DNA of 25,786 nucleotides from Flavipsychrobacter sp964461535. GTDB lineage: Bacteria; Bacteroidota; Bacteroidia; Chitinophagales; Chitinophagaceae. The stretch lies in assembly GCA_964461535.1 (NCBI GenBank), contig CAYWUY010000042.1:1-25786 (forward strand). Reading direction: 5' to 3'. Numbering within the stretch: the first letter of the stretch is position 1; each line of letters begins with the position of its first letter. The notes beneath the pieces were generated by a model that made no database searches, had not been told where the DNA came from, and saw only the letters and a list, made by a program, of their open reading frames with translations. Below are positions 17,044-25,436 of this stretch, in pieces. The translations under genes and the position numbers were made by a program.

Positions 17044-18135
17044 GAATATTGAAATAGTATTTAAAGCGGCCTCAGCACCACAAGTATTTGATACTAAATA
17101 CGTAATAGTAGCAGTACCGGCATGAAAGCCAGTAACCATACCTGTAGTAGGGTCTATTGTGGCTATCAAATCATTATCTATAGACCAAGTACCACCCGCA
17201 TCGCCGGTAACTGTATAGGTAACAGGCGTGCTAGTACATACAGTATCAGAACCTACAACTGTACCAGCTGTAGGAGAACCTAATACAGTTATTTCGTGCA
17301 AAGCAGGCGCACCGCAAGCATTATAGCTAATAGTAGCAACACCGGCAGAAACACCAAAAACCTCACCTGTAGTGGCGTTAACAGTAGCTACAGAAGTATT
17401 GCTACTACTCCACGAACCCGAGAAAAAATCGCTTGATAACGTAGTAGAAGTAGAAACACAAAAAGAAGTTGCTCCAGAAATAGTAGCTATCTCGTTAAAT
17501 ACTCTAACCTGATGATAAGCTTCACCGGTTCCGCACATATTAGTAAGTGAGTACGTTATTTGTACAACACCGGCATCAATTCCCGTAACCACACCCGTGG
17601 TACTAATATTAGCTATTGCGGGGTCGCTAGAAGACCACACTCCACCTGTAGAATCATTTGTAAGTGCTAATGTACTTGTTGCACACACGAAAGTATCACC
17701 CATTATAACAGGCACTATTGGTGTAGACATTACTGTAACTGTAAAATGAGTAGTATCAAACGAAAATCCATTATCTACTATTACTGTAAAGTCATCAGTT
17801 CCGGAATAACCTGTTGTGGGTGTATAGACCACAGTTGTTAATGGGCTTAGCAAACCACCCGTTGATACATAAGAATTGGGCAATCCGGTAACAACACCAT
17901 GCGATGGAGCGGAAAATATTGACCAGTTTACCATTGACCCGGCTCCCAAGTCTAAAACATTCAAATTGGCTGTGATATCATTGTCTGACCCAGCACAGGC
18001 AGTAAACCCCTGATTAGGCCCTGATATAAATGACAACTGGGCATACAACTTACCCGATGACGACACTACTAAAATGGCCAACAATAACATTAGTCGGCTT
18101 AGTGTTCGAAAAAATGATGAGTAGATTTTATTCAT
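16279..18135 (-). CDS. Giant T9SS-secreted repeat protein, N-terminal part (5' end of the gene that resumes at 16178)
   Basis: 619 residues from the chosen ATG at 18135 to the gap. A signal peptide is clear: MNKIYSSFFRTLSR, then the hydrophobic LMLLLAILVVSSS, ending SGKLYAQ near residue 33. An in-frame ATG at 18189 would add 18 residues of poor signal-peptide character and was not chosen. After the signal come a FISGPNQGFTACAGS segment and a cadherin/Big-like unit (VVYTPTTGYSGTDDFTVIVDNG, about 102-123), then three type-B and three type-A repeats. Upstream, a hairpin-T tract ends the PspC gene, so this gene must have its own promoter in 18136-18202. No good TAnnTTTG motif is present there; CAAAACGA (18152-18159) is one base off on the minus strand. 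Confidence 0.85.
17044..17727 (-). repeat. Three N-terminal BIG2-like (type B) repeats
   Basis: Three units (FVCATS, SFCVST and TVCTST starts) with G.WSSS or G.WSID strands and TTGVVTG turns, all of the same class as the 24 units further on. The middle unit is short: its closing segment reads NACGAPALHE, with about five residues missing compared with its neighbours. The type-A block therefore lies between two type-B blocks. Confidence 0.75.
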
Positions 18136-18202
18136 ACAGCTATGGTTGTGACAAAACGATTTATACCATTTCTTTATATAAAATGGCATTTGGGCTTGAA
18201 GA

Positions 18203-18235
18203 TAAAAAAATAAAATGGGATATAAAATACCCCAT
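18203..18235 (-). terminator. Intrinsic terminator of the PspC-domain gene
   Basis: On the minus strand ATGGGGTAT (18235-18227) pairs with ATATCCCAT (18223-18215) through a stem with one G.U wobble and a 3-nt loop, followed by TTTATTTTTTT. On the plus strand the same stem has an A.C mismatch and no T tract, which fixes its direction. It lies 43 nt past the PspC gene's stop. Confidence 0.75.
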
Positions 18236-18277
18236 TCAAATATAATATTAAATATATTTACAATACTGAAACTTAAC

Positions 18278-18508
18278 TTACAACCATCTCAGTGGGTTGC
18301 GACGGCTCTGTAAAATATAATTCTTAACATTCATCCAAAATGCTAGAATCATATAAATAATAATGGGCGACCCCATAGTAAGAAATGAAATGTAAATAAA
18401 CCAAAGTCTTATACGTGATGTAGCTATGCCCATTCTATCACCTATAGCAGAGCATACACCAAATGCTTTCCATTCAATAAAGTCTCTTATGTCAGTGATT
18501 TTTCTCAT
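18278..18508 (-). CDS. PspC-domain membrane protein
   Basis: A 76-residue protein with the PspC pattern: a short basic N-terminus, then AFGVCSAIGDRMGIATSRIRLWFIYISFLTMGSPIIIYMILAF (about 15-57), in which the GVCSAIGDRMGI..S.IRL segment precedes one long or two short membrane segments, and a basic tail (QSRRNPLRWL). PspC in Proteobacteria acts in the phage-shock response to envelope stress. Stand-alone small PspC proteins in Bacteroidota are common and little studied; no other psp gene is near. A -7-like TAAATTTG lies 8 bp upstream of the ATG. Confidence 0.85.
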   Translation of the reverse strand: MRKITDIRDFIEWKAFGVCSAIGDRMGIATSRIRLWFIYISFLTMGSPIIIYMILAFWMNVKNYILQSRRNPLRWL

Positions 18509-18516
18509 ACCAATTA

Positions 18517-18544
18517 CAAATTTAAGTAAAAACTACATCTCAAA
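18517..18544 (-). promoter_or_regulatory. Candidate promoter for the PspC-domain gene
   Basis: TAAATTTG on the minus strand (18524-18517) matches TAnnTTTG exactly. A TTTG (18544-18541) lies 16 nt further up, shorter than the usual 19-21. The element ends 8 bp before the ATG. Motif evidence only. Confidence 0.35.
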
Positions 18545-18570
18545 ACATACCGGCTCTATACCAACATTAA

Positions 18571-18610
18571 TTTAAAATGAAATTGCCTACCTGTTTCCAG
18601 ATAGGCAATT
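18571..18610 (-). terminator. Intrinsic terminator of the aconitase gene
   Basis: On the minus strand AATTGCCTA (18610-18602), a U.G wobble and CTG/CAG close a GAAA tetraloop, giving a 13-bp stem with arms 18581-18593 and 18598-18610. TTTCATTTTAAA follows. On the plus strand the wobble is a C.A mismatch. It lies 24 nt past the aconitase stop. Confidence 0.78.
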
Positions 18611-18633
18611 CCTAGTATATAAATACTATTTAA

Positions 18634-20904
18634 TTATGCTTTCTTAGCAAACTCGCTACGGATAACATTTAATGCACCACCAGCCTTAAACCAATCAATT
18701 TGTTGTTGGTTATATGTATGGTTTACAGTTATTGTTTCAGAAGTACCATCTTTATGGTTCAATACCATTTGTAATGGTTGGCCTTCAGCAAAGCTTGTCA
18801 AGCCTATTACATCCAATACATCATCTTCTTGTATTTTGTTGTAATCTTCTTTGTTAGCAAAAGTTACTGCCAACATACCTTGTTTCTTAAGGTTAGTTTC
18901 ATGTATACGAGCAAAGCTCTTAACCAATATTACTCTAACACCTAAGTGGCGAGGTTCCATAGCAGCGTGCTCGCGGCTACTACCTTCTCCGTAGTTTTCG
19001 TCGCCCACTACTACGCTACCAATACCTGCAGCTTTGTATGCACGTTGCACTTTAGGTACTTCGTCATACTCACCTGTAAGCTGGTTTTTCACCTTGTTTA
19101 CATCGTTGTTGTAAGCATTCACTGCACCTATCAGCATATTGTTAGAGATATTGTCTAGGTGTCCACGGTATTTCAACCATGGTCCTGCCATAGATATATG
19201 GTCAGTAGTACACTTACCAAAGGCTTTTATTAATAGTTTCAAACCTTTCATATCGTTACCATCCCAAGCAGCAAATGGTTCTAATAACTGTAGACGGCTA
19301 CTAGTAGGCTCTACTATTACCTGAACTTTTGAACCGTCTTCAGCCGGTGCTACATAACCTGCATCTTCTACATCAAAACCAGTAGGAGGGAGTTCGTAAC
19401 CTTGAGGTTCTGCTAGTTTTACTTGCTCACCTTTTTCATTAGTAAGTGTATCTTTCAACGGGTTGAAAGATAAGCTACCAGATATAGCATAAGCAGTTAC
19501 AATCTCAGGAGAAGCAACAAACGCATGCGTAGAAGCCAAACCATCGTTACGCTTAGCGAAGTTGCGGTTGAATGAAGTAACAATAGTATTTTTCTTATTA
19601 GGATCTGCTACGTGGCGCGCCCACTGACCTATACAAGGACCGCAAGCATTAGCCATAACTACACCACCCATTTCATCGAACGTACCTAACAAACCATCTC
19701 GCTCAATGGTATAGCGTACCATTTCAGAACCCGGAGTTATAGTAAATTCACTCTTAGCCTTCAAGCCTTTTGCCATAGCATCTTTAGCTATAAATGCCGA
19801 ACGGCTGATATCCTCGTAAGAAGAGTTAGTACAAGAGCCTATTAAAGCCACTTCTACTGCATCTGGCCAACCGTTAGCTTTAACAGCAGCAGCCATTTCG
19901 CTGATAGGCGTAGCCAAATCTGGAGTGAAAGGACCATTTACATATGGCTCTAACTCGCTCAAGTTAATTTCTATTAGTTGATCGTAGTATTTAGCAGGAT
20001 CAGCATATACTTCAGCATCTGAACGTAAATGTTCTTTAACGCCATCAGCTAACTGTGCTATATCAGCACGCTTAGTACCTTTAAGATAATCAGCCATTTT
20101 GCTATCGTAAGCAAACATTGAACATGTAGCACCTATCTCAGCACCCATGTTACAAATTGTTGCTTTACCAGTACAGCTAAGGCTTTCAGCACCTTCACCA
20201 AAATATTCAACAATAGCACCAGTACCACCTTTTACAGTTAAAATACCTGCTACTTTAAGAATGATATCTTTAGCTGAAGTCCAACCACTCATTTTACCTG
20301 TTAGCTTTACACCTATTAGTTTAGGCATTTTAAGTTCCCAAGGAAGGCCCGCCATTACATCCACAGCATCAGCACCACCTACACCAATAGCTATCATACC
20401 TAAACCACCGGCGTTAGGAGTGTGACTATCTGTACCAATCATCATACCACCAGGGAATGCATAGTTTTCAAGCACTACTTGGTGAATGATACCGGCACCT
20501 GCGCGCCAGAAACCAATACCATATTTATTAGAAATAGACGCTAAGAAATCGTAAACTTCTTTATTTACATCTACTGCAATTGCTAAATCTTCTTTAGCAC
20601 CTACTTTAGCTTGTATAAGGTGATCGCAGTGTACTGTACTAGGAACAGCAACTTTATCTCTTCCACAAGTACTAAATTGTAGTAATGCCATTTGAGCAGT
20701 AGCGTCTTGCATAGCTACACGGTCAGGAGCAAAATTCACATAATCCTTTCCACGCGTATAAGCCTGATTAACAGGTTCAAAAGCGTGACTGTACAAAGTT
20801 TTTTCAGCCAACGTCATTGGGCGACCCAATACGTTGCGAGCTGCTGCCACTTTACCGGGTAGCTGTTCGTAGACTTTTTTGATTAATTCGATATCAAATG
20901 CCAT
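18634..20904 (-). CDS. acnA: Aconitate hydratase, mitochondrial type
   Basis: A 756-residue aconitase of the mitochondrial-like length class (shorter than the roughly 890-residue AcnA/IRP type). The [4Fe-4S] ligands are C358 (SCTNSSYED) and C421/C424 (CGPCIGQW), the same numbers as in mature mitochondrial aconitase. Other landmarks are STVHCDHLIQA (89-99), GTDSHTPNAGGLGM (157-170), DVMAGLPWELK and the swivel domain with GDENYGEGSSREHAAMEPRHLG and SFARIHETNLKKQG. It isomerises citrate to isocitrate in the TCA cycle. It appears to be monocistronic, with a terminator after it. A TAAATTTG -7-like element lies 33 bp upstream (20945-20938) but no -33 TTG is at the right distance. The symbol acnA is a convenience; the type is not E. 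coli AcnA. Confidence 0.92.
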   Translation of the reverse strand: MAFDIELIKKVYEQLPGKVAAARNVLGRPMTLAEKTLYSHAFEPVNQAYTRGKDYVNFAPDRVAMQDATAQMALLQFSTCGRDKVAVPSTVHCDHLIQAKVGAKEDLAIAVDVNKEVYDFLASISNKYGIGFWRAGAGIIHQVVLENYAFPGGMMIGTDSHTPNAGGLGMIAIGVGGADAVDVMAGLPWELKMPKLIGVKLTGKMSGWTSAKDIILKVAGILTVKGGTGAIVEYFGEGAESLSCTGKATICNMGAEIGATCSMFAYDSKMADYLKGTKRADIAQLADGVKEHLRSDAEVYADPAKYYDQLIEINLSELEPYVNGPFTPDLATPISEMAAAVKANGWPDAVEVALIGSCTNSSYEDISRSAFIAKDAMAKGLKAKSEFTITPGSEMVRYTIERDGLLGTFDEMGGVVMANACGPCIGQWARHVADPNKKNTIVTSFNRNFAKRNDGLASTHAFVASPEIVTAYAISGSLSFNPLKDTLTNEKGEQVKLAEPQGYELPPTGFDVEDAGYVAPAEDGSKVQVIVEPTSSRLQLLEPFAAWDGNDMKGLKLLIKAFGKCTTDHISMAGPWLKYRGHLDNISNNMLIGAVNAYNNDVNKVKNQLTGEYDEVPKVQRAYKAAGIGSVVVGDENYGEGSSREHAAMEPRHLGVRVILVKSFARIHETNLKKQGMLAVTFANKEDYNKIQEDDVLDVIGLTSFAEGQPLQMVLNHKDGTSETITVNHTYNQQQIDWFKAGGALNVIRSEFAKKA

Positions 20905-21053
20905 TTCAACAATTATTTTAATGCGTTAAAAACAGCGCAAATTTATTATAATACGCTCAAAAAATGAAATTAACATGACGATAGGCACATTACCCAAGAA
21001 TGAGGCAAAATCTTGCAAAAGACCTGATAATAAAGGACTGAAACAACATATAA

Positions 21054-21079
21054 GCTAAACAAATGTATATTAGTTTAGC
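21054..21079 (-). terminator. Weak hairpin after the signalling operon
   Basis: GCTAAAC (21054-21060) pairs with GTTTAGC (21073-21079) with a 12-nt loop, 26 nt after the stop of the stand-alone receiver gene. What follows on the minus strand is TTATATG rather than a real T tract. It is the only candidate terminator for the run in the 200-bp spacer before the aconitase gene. Confidence 0.3.
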
Positions 21080-21104
21080 AAAGAACAGTAAATATTAACA
21101 TTAC

Positions 21105-21506
21105 TTAATCTTTGGTAAGTAGTACTGAGAGGTTGTTGCTGGTAAGTGGCTTATTTAAGAATTGCTTTACAGCCTGATAATTATGTACTTTACTTAAATC
21201 ATCATCGTTAATAGAAGAAGATATAATGTATACACTATAATGCTGGGTAATTGAAGTAGGCAATTGTTCGAATGCTTCTACAAATTCAAAGCCATTCATT
21301 ATTGGCATCTGTATATCTACTAATATGATAGTATGCAAATTAGTGTCTACTGGATGACTTTTTATAAAATCTAATGCATCTTTGGCTAGTAAAAACGAGC
21401 GTACAGATTCGCATTTCCCGGTATTGCGAATTATTTTTTCTGCGATAAAGCAATCTAGTTTGCTATCGTCAATAACTATAAAATGCTGTTTTTTACTTGG
21501 CACCAT
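21105..21506 (-). CDS. Stand-alone response-regulator receiver protein
   Basis: A 133-residue single receiver domain without an output domain. The acidic pocket is D13/D14 (VIDDSKLD), the phospho-acceptor is D64 in ILVDIQMPIMNG, the switch residue falls in ISSS (95-98) and the conserved lysine is K119 in LNKP. It is probably phosphorylated by one of the two upstream kinases, and it may shuttle phosphate or bind a target protein directly. Its start codon lies inside the end of the upstream REC-kinase gene (14-nt overlap), which argues for translational coupling and stoichiometric production. It is the last gene of the run. Confidence 0.88.
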   Translation of the reverse strand: MVPSKKQHFIVIDDSKLDCFIAEKIIRNTGKCESVRSFLLAKDALDFIKSHPVDTNLHTIILVDIQMPIMNGFEFVEAFEQLPTSITQHYSVYIISSSINDDDLSKVHNYQAVKQFLNKPLTSNNLSVLLTKD

Positions 21507-22590
21507 GCGCTTTTCCGGGTATTGTTACTTTAAATGTTGTACCGACATCAGGGGTTGATTCCACCTCTATCTTACCATTTAGCTTGTTCAGTGCGTCCTT
21601 CACATTATATAATCCAAATCCGGAACCTGCTTCTTGTGTAGTAGCACGATAAAACATATCAAAAATACTTCCAATATGCTTTTCATGAATGCCTATACCG
21701 TTATCTCTTACAAATATAACAGCATTTGTGGGATTTACATCTACCTCCACCTCAACATATTTATCGGTATTGTCCTTTCGCTGATATTTAAAAGCATTAG
21801 AAAATAAATTGTTCAATACTATCTTCAAAGACACCACATCAGACATGAAAGTTACCGATTGATTAACCTTGCTGGTAAACCTTATATTATCACTCTTTTC
21901 AGCAATTTTAAACAATACCTCTACATCGTCTATTACTTGTTTAAAATCTATCTGCTCGTATAAAAGCTGACCTCGTTTTATATTATAGTACTCGTGAGTG
22001 TTAGTAATAAATTCATCTAGCTTGCGCACAGCAGATTCCATCATACCCATCATTTCCTTCATTTCATCTACCGTGTCGCACATATTAGCTACTTCAAGTG
22101 CCCCTAGTATACTCAACAATGGGCCTCGCATATCGTGTGTAACACTATAAGCAAACTTACCCAACTCATTATACGCCGATTGTAACTCTTCATTCTTAGA
22201 CGTAATCAAAGAGCTGGCTATATAAAATTTGTGTCCTTCCTCTATAGCCGATTTTATGTCAGACTCTTCCCAAGGCTTTCTAATATATCTAAAAATATGC
22301 CCTTTATTAATACCATCAATTACCGATTCAATATCGGTATATCCAGTAATGAGCATTCTTATAGGATTGGGGTAATCTTGCCTTATTTCCTCAAAAAACT
22401 GAACACCGGTTTTATCGGGCATCCTCTGATCGCACAATATGATTTGAATATCAGGGTGCTTTTTAAGATAATCAGAGGCTATATCTGTATTATTTGCAAG
22501 TAATATATTATAGTCAAATCTAAAAGCCGCCTTAAAGCCGTTCAGATTATTCTGTTCGTCATCAATGTATAATACTTTTATTTTTGACAT
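21493..22590 (-). CDS. Hybrid signalling protein: receiver domain followed by histidine kinase
   Basis: 365 residues, soluble, with REC in front of the kinase. The REC domain (about 4-120) has D10/D11, phospho-acceptor D54 in LCDQRMPDKTG, T82 in ITGYTD and K105 in IRKPW, the form usually found in HD-GYP-type regulators. A short helix leads to the HisKA domain with phospho-acceptor H152 in SVTHDMRGPLLS, and the ATPase domain has N265 (NNLFSNAFKYQ), D296NGIG and a GSGFGLYNV ATP lid (322-330), ending at VTIPGK. This layout suits a relay kinase that is phosphorylated or switched through its own receiver. It follows the membrane kinase after 8 nt and overlaps the receiver gene by 14 nt. Confidence 0.9.
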   Translation of the reverse strand: MSKIKVLYIDDEQNNLNGFKAAFRFDYNILLANNTDIASDYLKKHPDIQIILCDQRMPDKTGVQFFEEIRQDYPNPIRMLITGYTDIESVIDGINKGHIFRYIRKPWEESDIKSAIEEGHKFYIASSLITSKNEELQSAYNELGKFAYSVTHDMRGPLLSILGALEVANMCDTVDEMKEMMGMMESAVRKLDEFITNTHEYYNIKRGQLLYEQIDFKQVIDDVEVLFKIAEKSDNIRFTSKVNQSVTFMSDVVSLKIVLNNLFSNAFKYQRKDNTDKYVEVEVDVNPTNAVIFVRDNGIGIHEKHIGSIFDMFYRATTQEAGSGFGLYNVKDALNKLNGKIEVESTPDVGTTFKVTIPGKAHGAK

Positions 22591-22598
22591 AATATATA

Positions 22599-24728
22599 CT
22601 AAAGCTGTACTAATGGTAAAGTAATAATAAATTCTGTGCCTACACCCGGAGCTGAATTTATTTGTATGTTTCCATTGTGTTTGTTTATAGTATTGTAAGC
22701 AATAGATAGGCCCAAACCTGTACCCTCGCCTACATCTTTAGTGGTAAAAAATGGTTCAAACAATCTTTTTTTAGTTGCTTCGTCCATTCCTATACCATTG
22801 TCTGCTATACTAATATAAACATTATTTTCGTCAAAGTTTGTTTTTATTGTTAGTATACCACCTTCTTTTTCTTCAAACTTTTTACGAATAGCATATATAG
22901 CATTAGAAATCATATTCAAAAACACTTGATTCAATTTTCCCGGATAACACTCAACAAGTGGTAATTGTGCATATTCTTTCTTTACAACTATAGAATTATT
23001 AAGCAAATTATTGGTAATAACTAGTGTAGAGTCCATTCCTTCATTGATATTAGCCTTCTTCAGGTCATCCTCATCTAGTCTAGAAAATATTCTTAATCCC
23101 TTCACTATCTCAGCAGTCCTACCTGCTCCGTCACTAATACCATTAAGCAGTTGTTCAATTTCCTCTTTTAGATACTCATAGTCAATATCCATTAAATAGT
23201 TATCTAACTCTTGCTGAGAATCAGGTACAGAAGTTTTAACCATTTCTGCTAATGTGTTCACTGCATCTATTAGTATTCTCACGTCTCTATTTAGTGGCTT
23301 TACATTAGAAGTTACGAAATTGATAGGATTATTAATTTCATGCGCTATACCAGCTGTCAGCTGACCTAAAGAAGCCATTTTTTCCTGTTCTACTAGTTGT
23401 GTCTCTGCTTCTTTTAATTCTTTCAATGCCTTATTTAAGCCATCGTTAGATAGTTTTAATTCAAGCGTACGTTCAGTAACTTTCTTTTCTAGCATTACAT
23501 TCTGCTCCTTTACAATACGTTCGTTTTCTTGTAACGCCTTTAAAGTTTGTGCCTGAGACTCTTCCTTTTCTTTCTTGAGTATATTTATTCTATCAGCAAG
23601 TGCAAACGATAGTAACACAACCTCCATTGCCGACCCTACCGGCATAGTAAAGACTGTAAAGTTATTATATGGTAGTACATTCAAATTCTTCAATATAAAT
23701 ATAACTACACCAACTAAAAATACAATCCAAGATATTAAAAAGAAACGTGCCGGACGATACCCCTGACGGCTGATAACTGCCGTCATTACTAGCATATATA
23801 TAGATAAAGTAGAAGCACTTAAATCAACAAACGGGAAACCTAATTTAAAATCGCCAGCCAGGCAACACACCACACCAAACCCATAGGTAAATCCAAATAT
23901 TGCTAAGAATTTGTCGGCTTTAGGTAAAAACTTTCTTGTTTTTAAGAAGTGACGCATAAACTGCATTCCAGCCAACCCCACCAAAGGCGGAGTGAAAAAA
24001 GTAGAATACAATGCTACCTTGCCACCTACAGGCCATAGCAACTGAAAACCATAACCTGAAACAGTAATCTGGGTAATAATTACTGCTATCACATACAATA
24101 TATAGTACAGATAACTGGTATCTTTGGTTGTGATGTACACAAAGCAGTTGTAAAACAACATCGCTAACATTACCCCTATATATATTCCCCAGAATATGTC
24201 TTTATACTTGTCAGACTCTAGTATTGTCTTTTCTGCTCCAACTGATATAGGTACTATTAGTGCACCGCTGTTAGTTACCTTTATATAAACCTCCTTCTCC
24301 ACAAATTGTGGAGCATCAAAAGAAAAAAGGTAATCAGAGCTTAAATATTGTCTTTTAAAAAACGAGTATGCTTGACCTGTCTTCACATATCTGATTCGAT
24401 CTTGAGCAGTTTTAACATAAAACTCGACCGTATCAAGTAAAGGATTAGATACCCTAAGCATATAACTTTGTTGGGCAGAATCATTTACAAGTTTTATTCT
24501 TAACCAAATGGCCGACTTAGTTATATTAAAATTTGGAACACCCTTTTGTTCTAGCAGGTGAAAGTCCCCGACTTTACATACACTATCTATAGTCAGGTTG
24601 TGCGTTTTATCCTCTAAGTATTCAATATTAGAGGTCAGCAGCACGTTACTCCCATTCATTTTCAAATGAGACTGACCATATGTGTAGCCACCTATAAACA
24701 GCAGTATAAGAAAAAACAAATGCTTCAT
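22599..24728 (-). CDS. 7TMR-DISM membrane sensor histidine kinase
   Basis: 709 residues from ATG at 24728; a TTG two codons earlier is a less likely start. Order of parts: signal peptide (MKHLFFLILLFIGGYTYGQ), extracellular 7TMR-DISMED2 beta domain (about 23-165, with AIWLRIKL), seven membrane helices (about 175-385), a coiled coil (385-445), HisKA with H464 in SLGQLTAGIAHEINNPINF, and HATPase with N609, D643NGIGMDE and GTGLGLSIAYNTINKHNG. DISMED2 domains are believed to bind carbohydrates or small ligands outside the cell. It starts 11 nt after the GNAT/LuxI-like gene and is followed after 8 nt by the REC-kinase, so all are probably co-transcribed. The ligand is unknown. Confidence 0.9.
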   Translation of the reverse strand: MKHLFFLILLFIGGYTYGQSHLKMNGSNVLLTSNIEYLEDKTHNLTIDSVCKVGDFHLLEQKGVPNFNITKSAIWLRIKLVNDSAQQSYMLRVSNPLLDTVEFYVKTAQDRIRYVKTGQAYSFFKRQYLSSDYLFSFDAPQFVEKEVYIKVTNSGALIVPISVGAEKTILESDKYKDIFWGIYIGVMLAMLFYNCFVYITTKDTSYLYYILYVIAVIITQITVSGYGFQLLWPVGGKVALYSTFFTPPLVGLAGMQFMRHFLKTRKFLPKADKFLAIFGFTYGFGVVCCLAGDFKLGFPFVDLSASTLSIYMLVMTAVISRQGYRPARFFLISWIVFLVGVVIFILKNLNVLPYNNFTVFTMPVGSAMEVVLLSFALADRINILKKEKEESQAQTLKALQENERIVKEQNVMLEKKVTERTLELKLSNDGLNKALKELKEAETQLVEQEKMASLGQLTAGIAHEINNPINFVTSNVKPLNRDVRILIDAVNTLAEMVKTSVPDSQQELDNYLMDIDYEYLKEEIEQLLNGISDGAGRTAEIVKGLRIFSRLDEDDLKKANINEGMDSTLVITNNLLNNSIVVKKEYAQLPLVECYPGKLNQVFLNMISNAIYAIRKKFEEKEGGILTIKTNFDENNVYISIADNGIGMDEATKKRLFEPFFTTKDVGEGTGLGLSIAYNTINKHNGNIQINSAPGVGTEFIITLPLVQL

Positions 24729-24739
24729 GAACAACAGTG

Positions 24740-25435
24740 CTATTCGTATTTAGGCATTATTAAATCATAATCAACGCTAACTAACCCTTTCGGCCCTTCT
24801 TCTTCAAAATGCTGCACAGGTCTTGCTCTTAAATCCAACATTCGTTCTCTATTTAGAGGCTCTGCAGTTTCTAAGTTTTTAGCATTAAGGATACCTAAAA
24901 CCCGGGCTATGAAATCTTCTTTAGGATAATAGAACTCTCCATTGATACCCAAAGTATTATCAATTACAAAACCAACGTTTTTAAACATGGGCAGTGTATA
25001 GTCTCCGCAAATACCTACTAAGGTTCCACATTTTACCTGATTTGTAATAGAAATACCAGCACGGGTTAAGAGCACACTTATTCCATAACCAGCTACTGAT
25101 TTGGCATTCCACAAAGCGGAAAGTTCACCTACACCATTTTCTGAATACCTTTTTACTACATCATGTATACGCGCGTCCATTTTACCTATTGCCTTTTCTA
25201 CCGGTAATGGATTTACGCCATCAGCCATTTGCACTCTTATGCCCCCTACTAGTTCATCATTCTCATCTATAGCTACTACAGCATATACATCCCTCATCTC
25301 TAACCACACTCTATTATTAGATGTAATATTAGTAATACCATAGCTTTCCAGTACATTCCTATGACCAAGAATGTATCGCTCTGACATCTCAGGCTCAAAA
25401 ATGGGTTGAAATGCTTTGAATCTAATCTTCAACAT
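24740..25435 (-). CDS. GNAT-fold acyltransferase resembling LuxI-type autoinducer synthases
   Basis: 231 residues with no exact family that I recognise. The order of features recalls LuxI/FeeM-like GNAT synthases: an N-terminal stretch with conserved Arg/Glu/Asp (RYILGHRNVLESYG), then a strand pair around VVAIDENDELVGGIRVQ (53-69), which lines up with the LuxI D.GE.VG..RL strand. Next come GELSALW (102-108), like the LuxI WELSR strand, and CGTLVGICGDYTLPMFKNVGF (136-156), like the C-terminal VG....P.F...GF motif. It probably transfers an acyl group to an amine. The gene begins 1 nt after the nitroreductase-like gene and ends 11 nt before the sensor kinase. The LuxI resemblance is by eye and could be generic GNAT similarity. 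Confidence 0.6.
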   Translation of the reverse strand: MLKIRFKAFQPIFEPEMSERYILGHRNVLESYGITNITSNNRVWLEMRDVYAVVAIDENDELVGGIRVQMADGVNPLPVEKAIGKMDARIHDVVKRYSENGVGELSALWNAKSVAGYGISVLLTRAGISITNQVKCGTLVGICGDYTLPMFKNVGFVIDNTLGINGEFYYPKEDFIARVLGILNAKNLETAEPLNRERMLDLRARPVQHFEEEGPKGLVSVDYDLIMPKYE

Positions 25436-25436
25436 C

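Noticed and set aside
9171..18135. CRISPR array or DNA-level satellite in the repeat region
   Set aside because: The periodicity of about 230 bp is coding and diverged at DNA level; there are no short identical repeats with unique spacers.
18136..18189. Earlier start (18189) for the giant protein
   Set aside because: It adds an 18-residue stretch rich in Lys, Trp, His and Cys before an already complete signal peptide beginning at 18135.
18237..18244. TATATTTG on the minus strand upstream of the giant gene
   Set aside because: It matches the -7 consensus but lies upstream of the PspC terminator on that strand, so transcription from it would meet the terminator before the giant gene.
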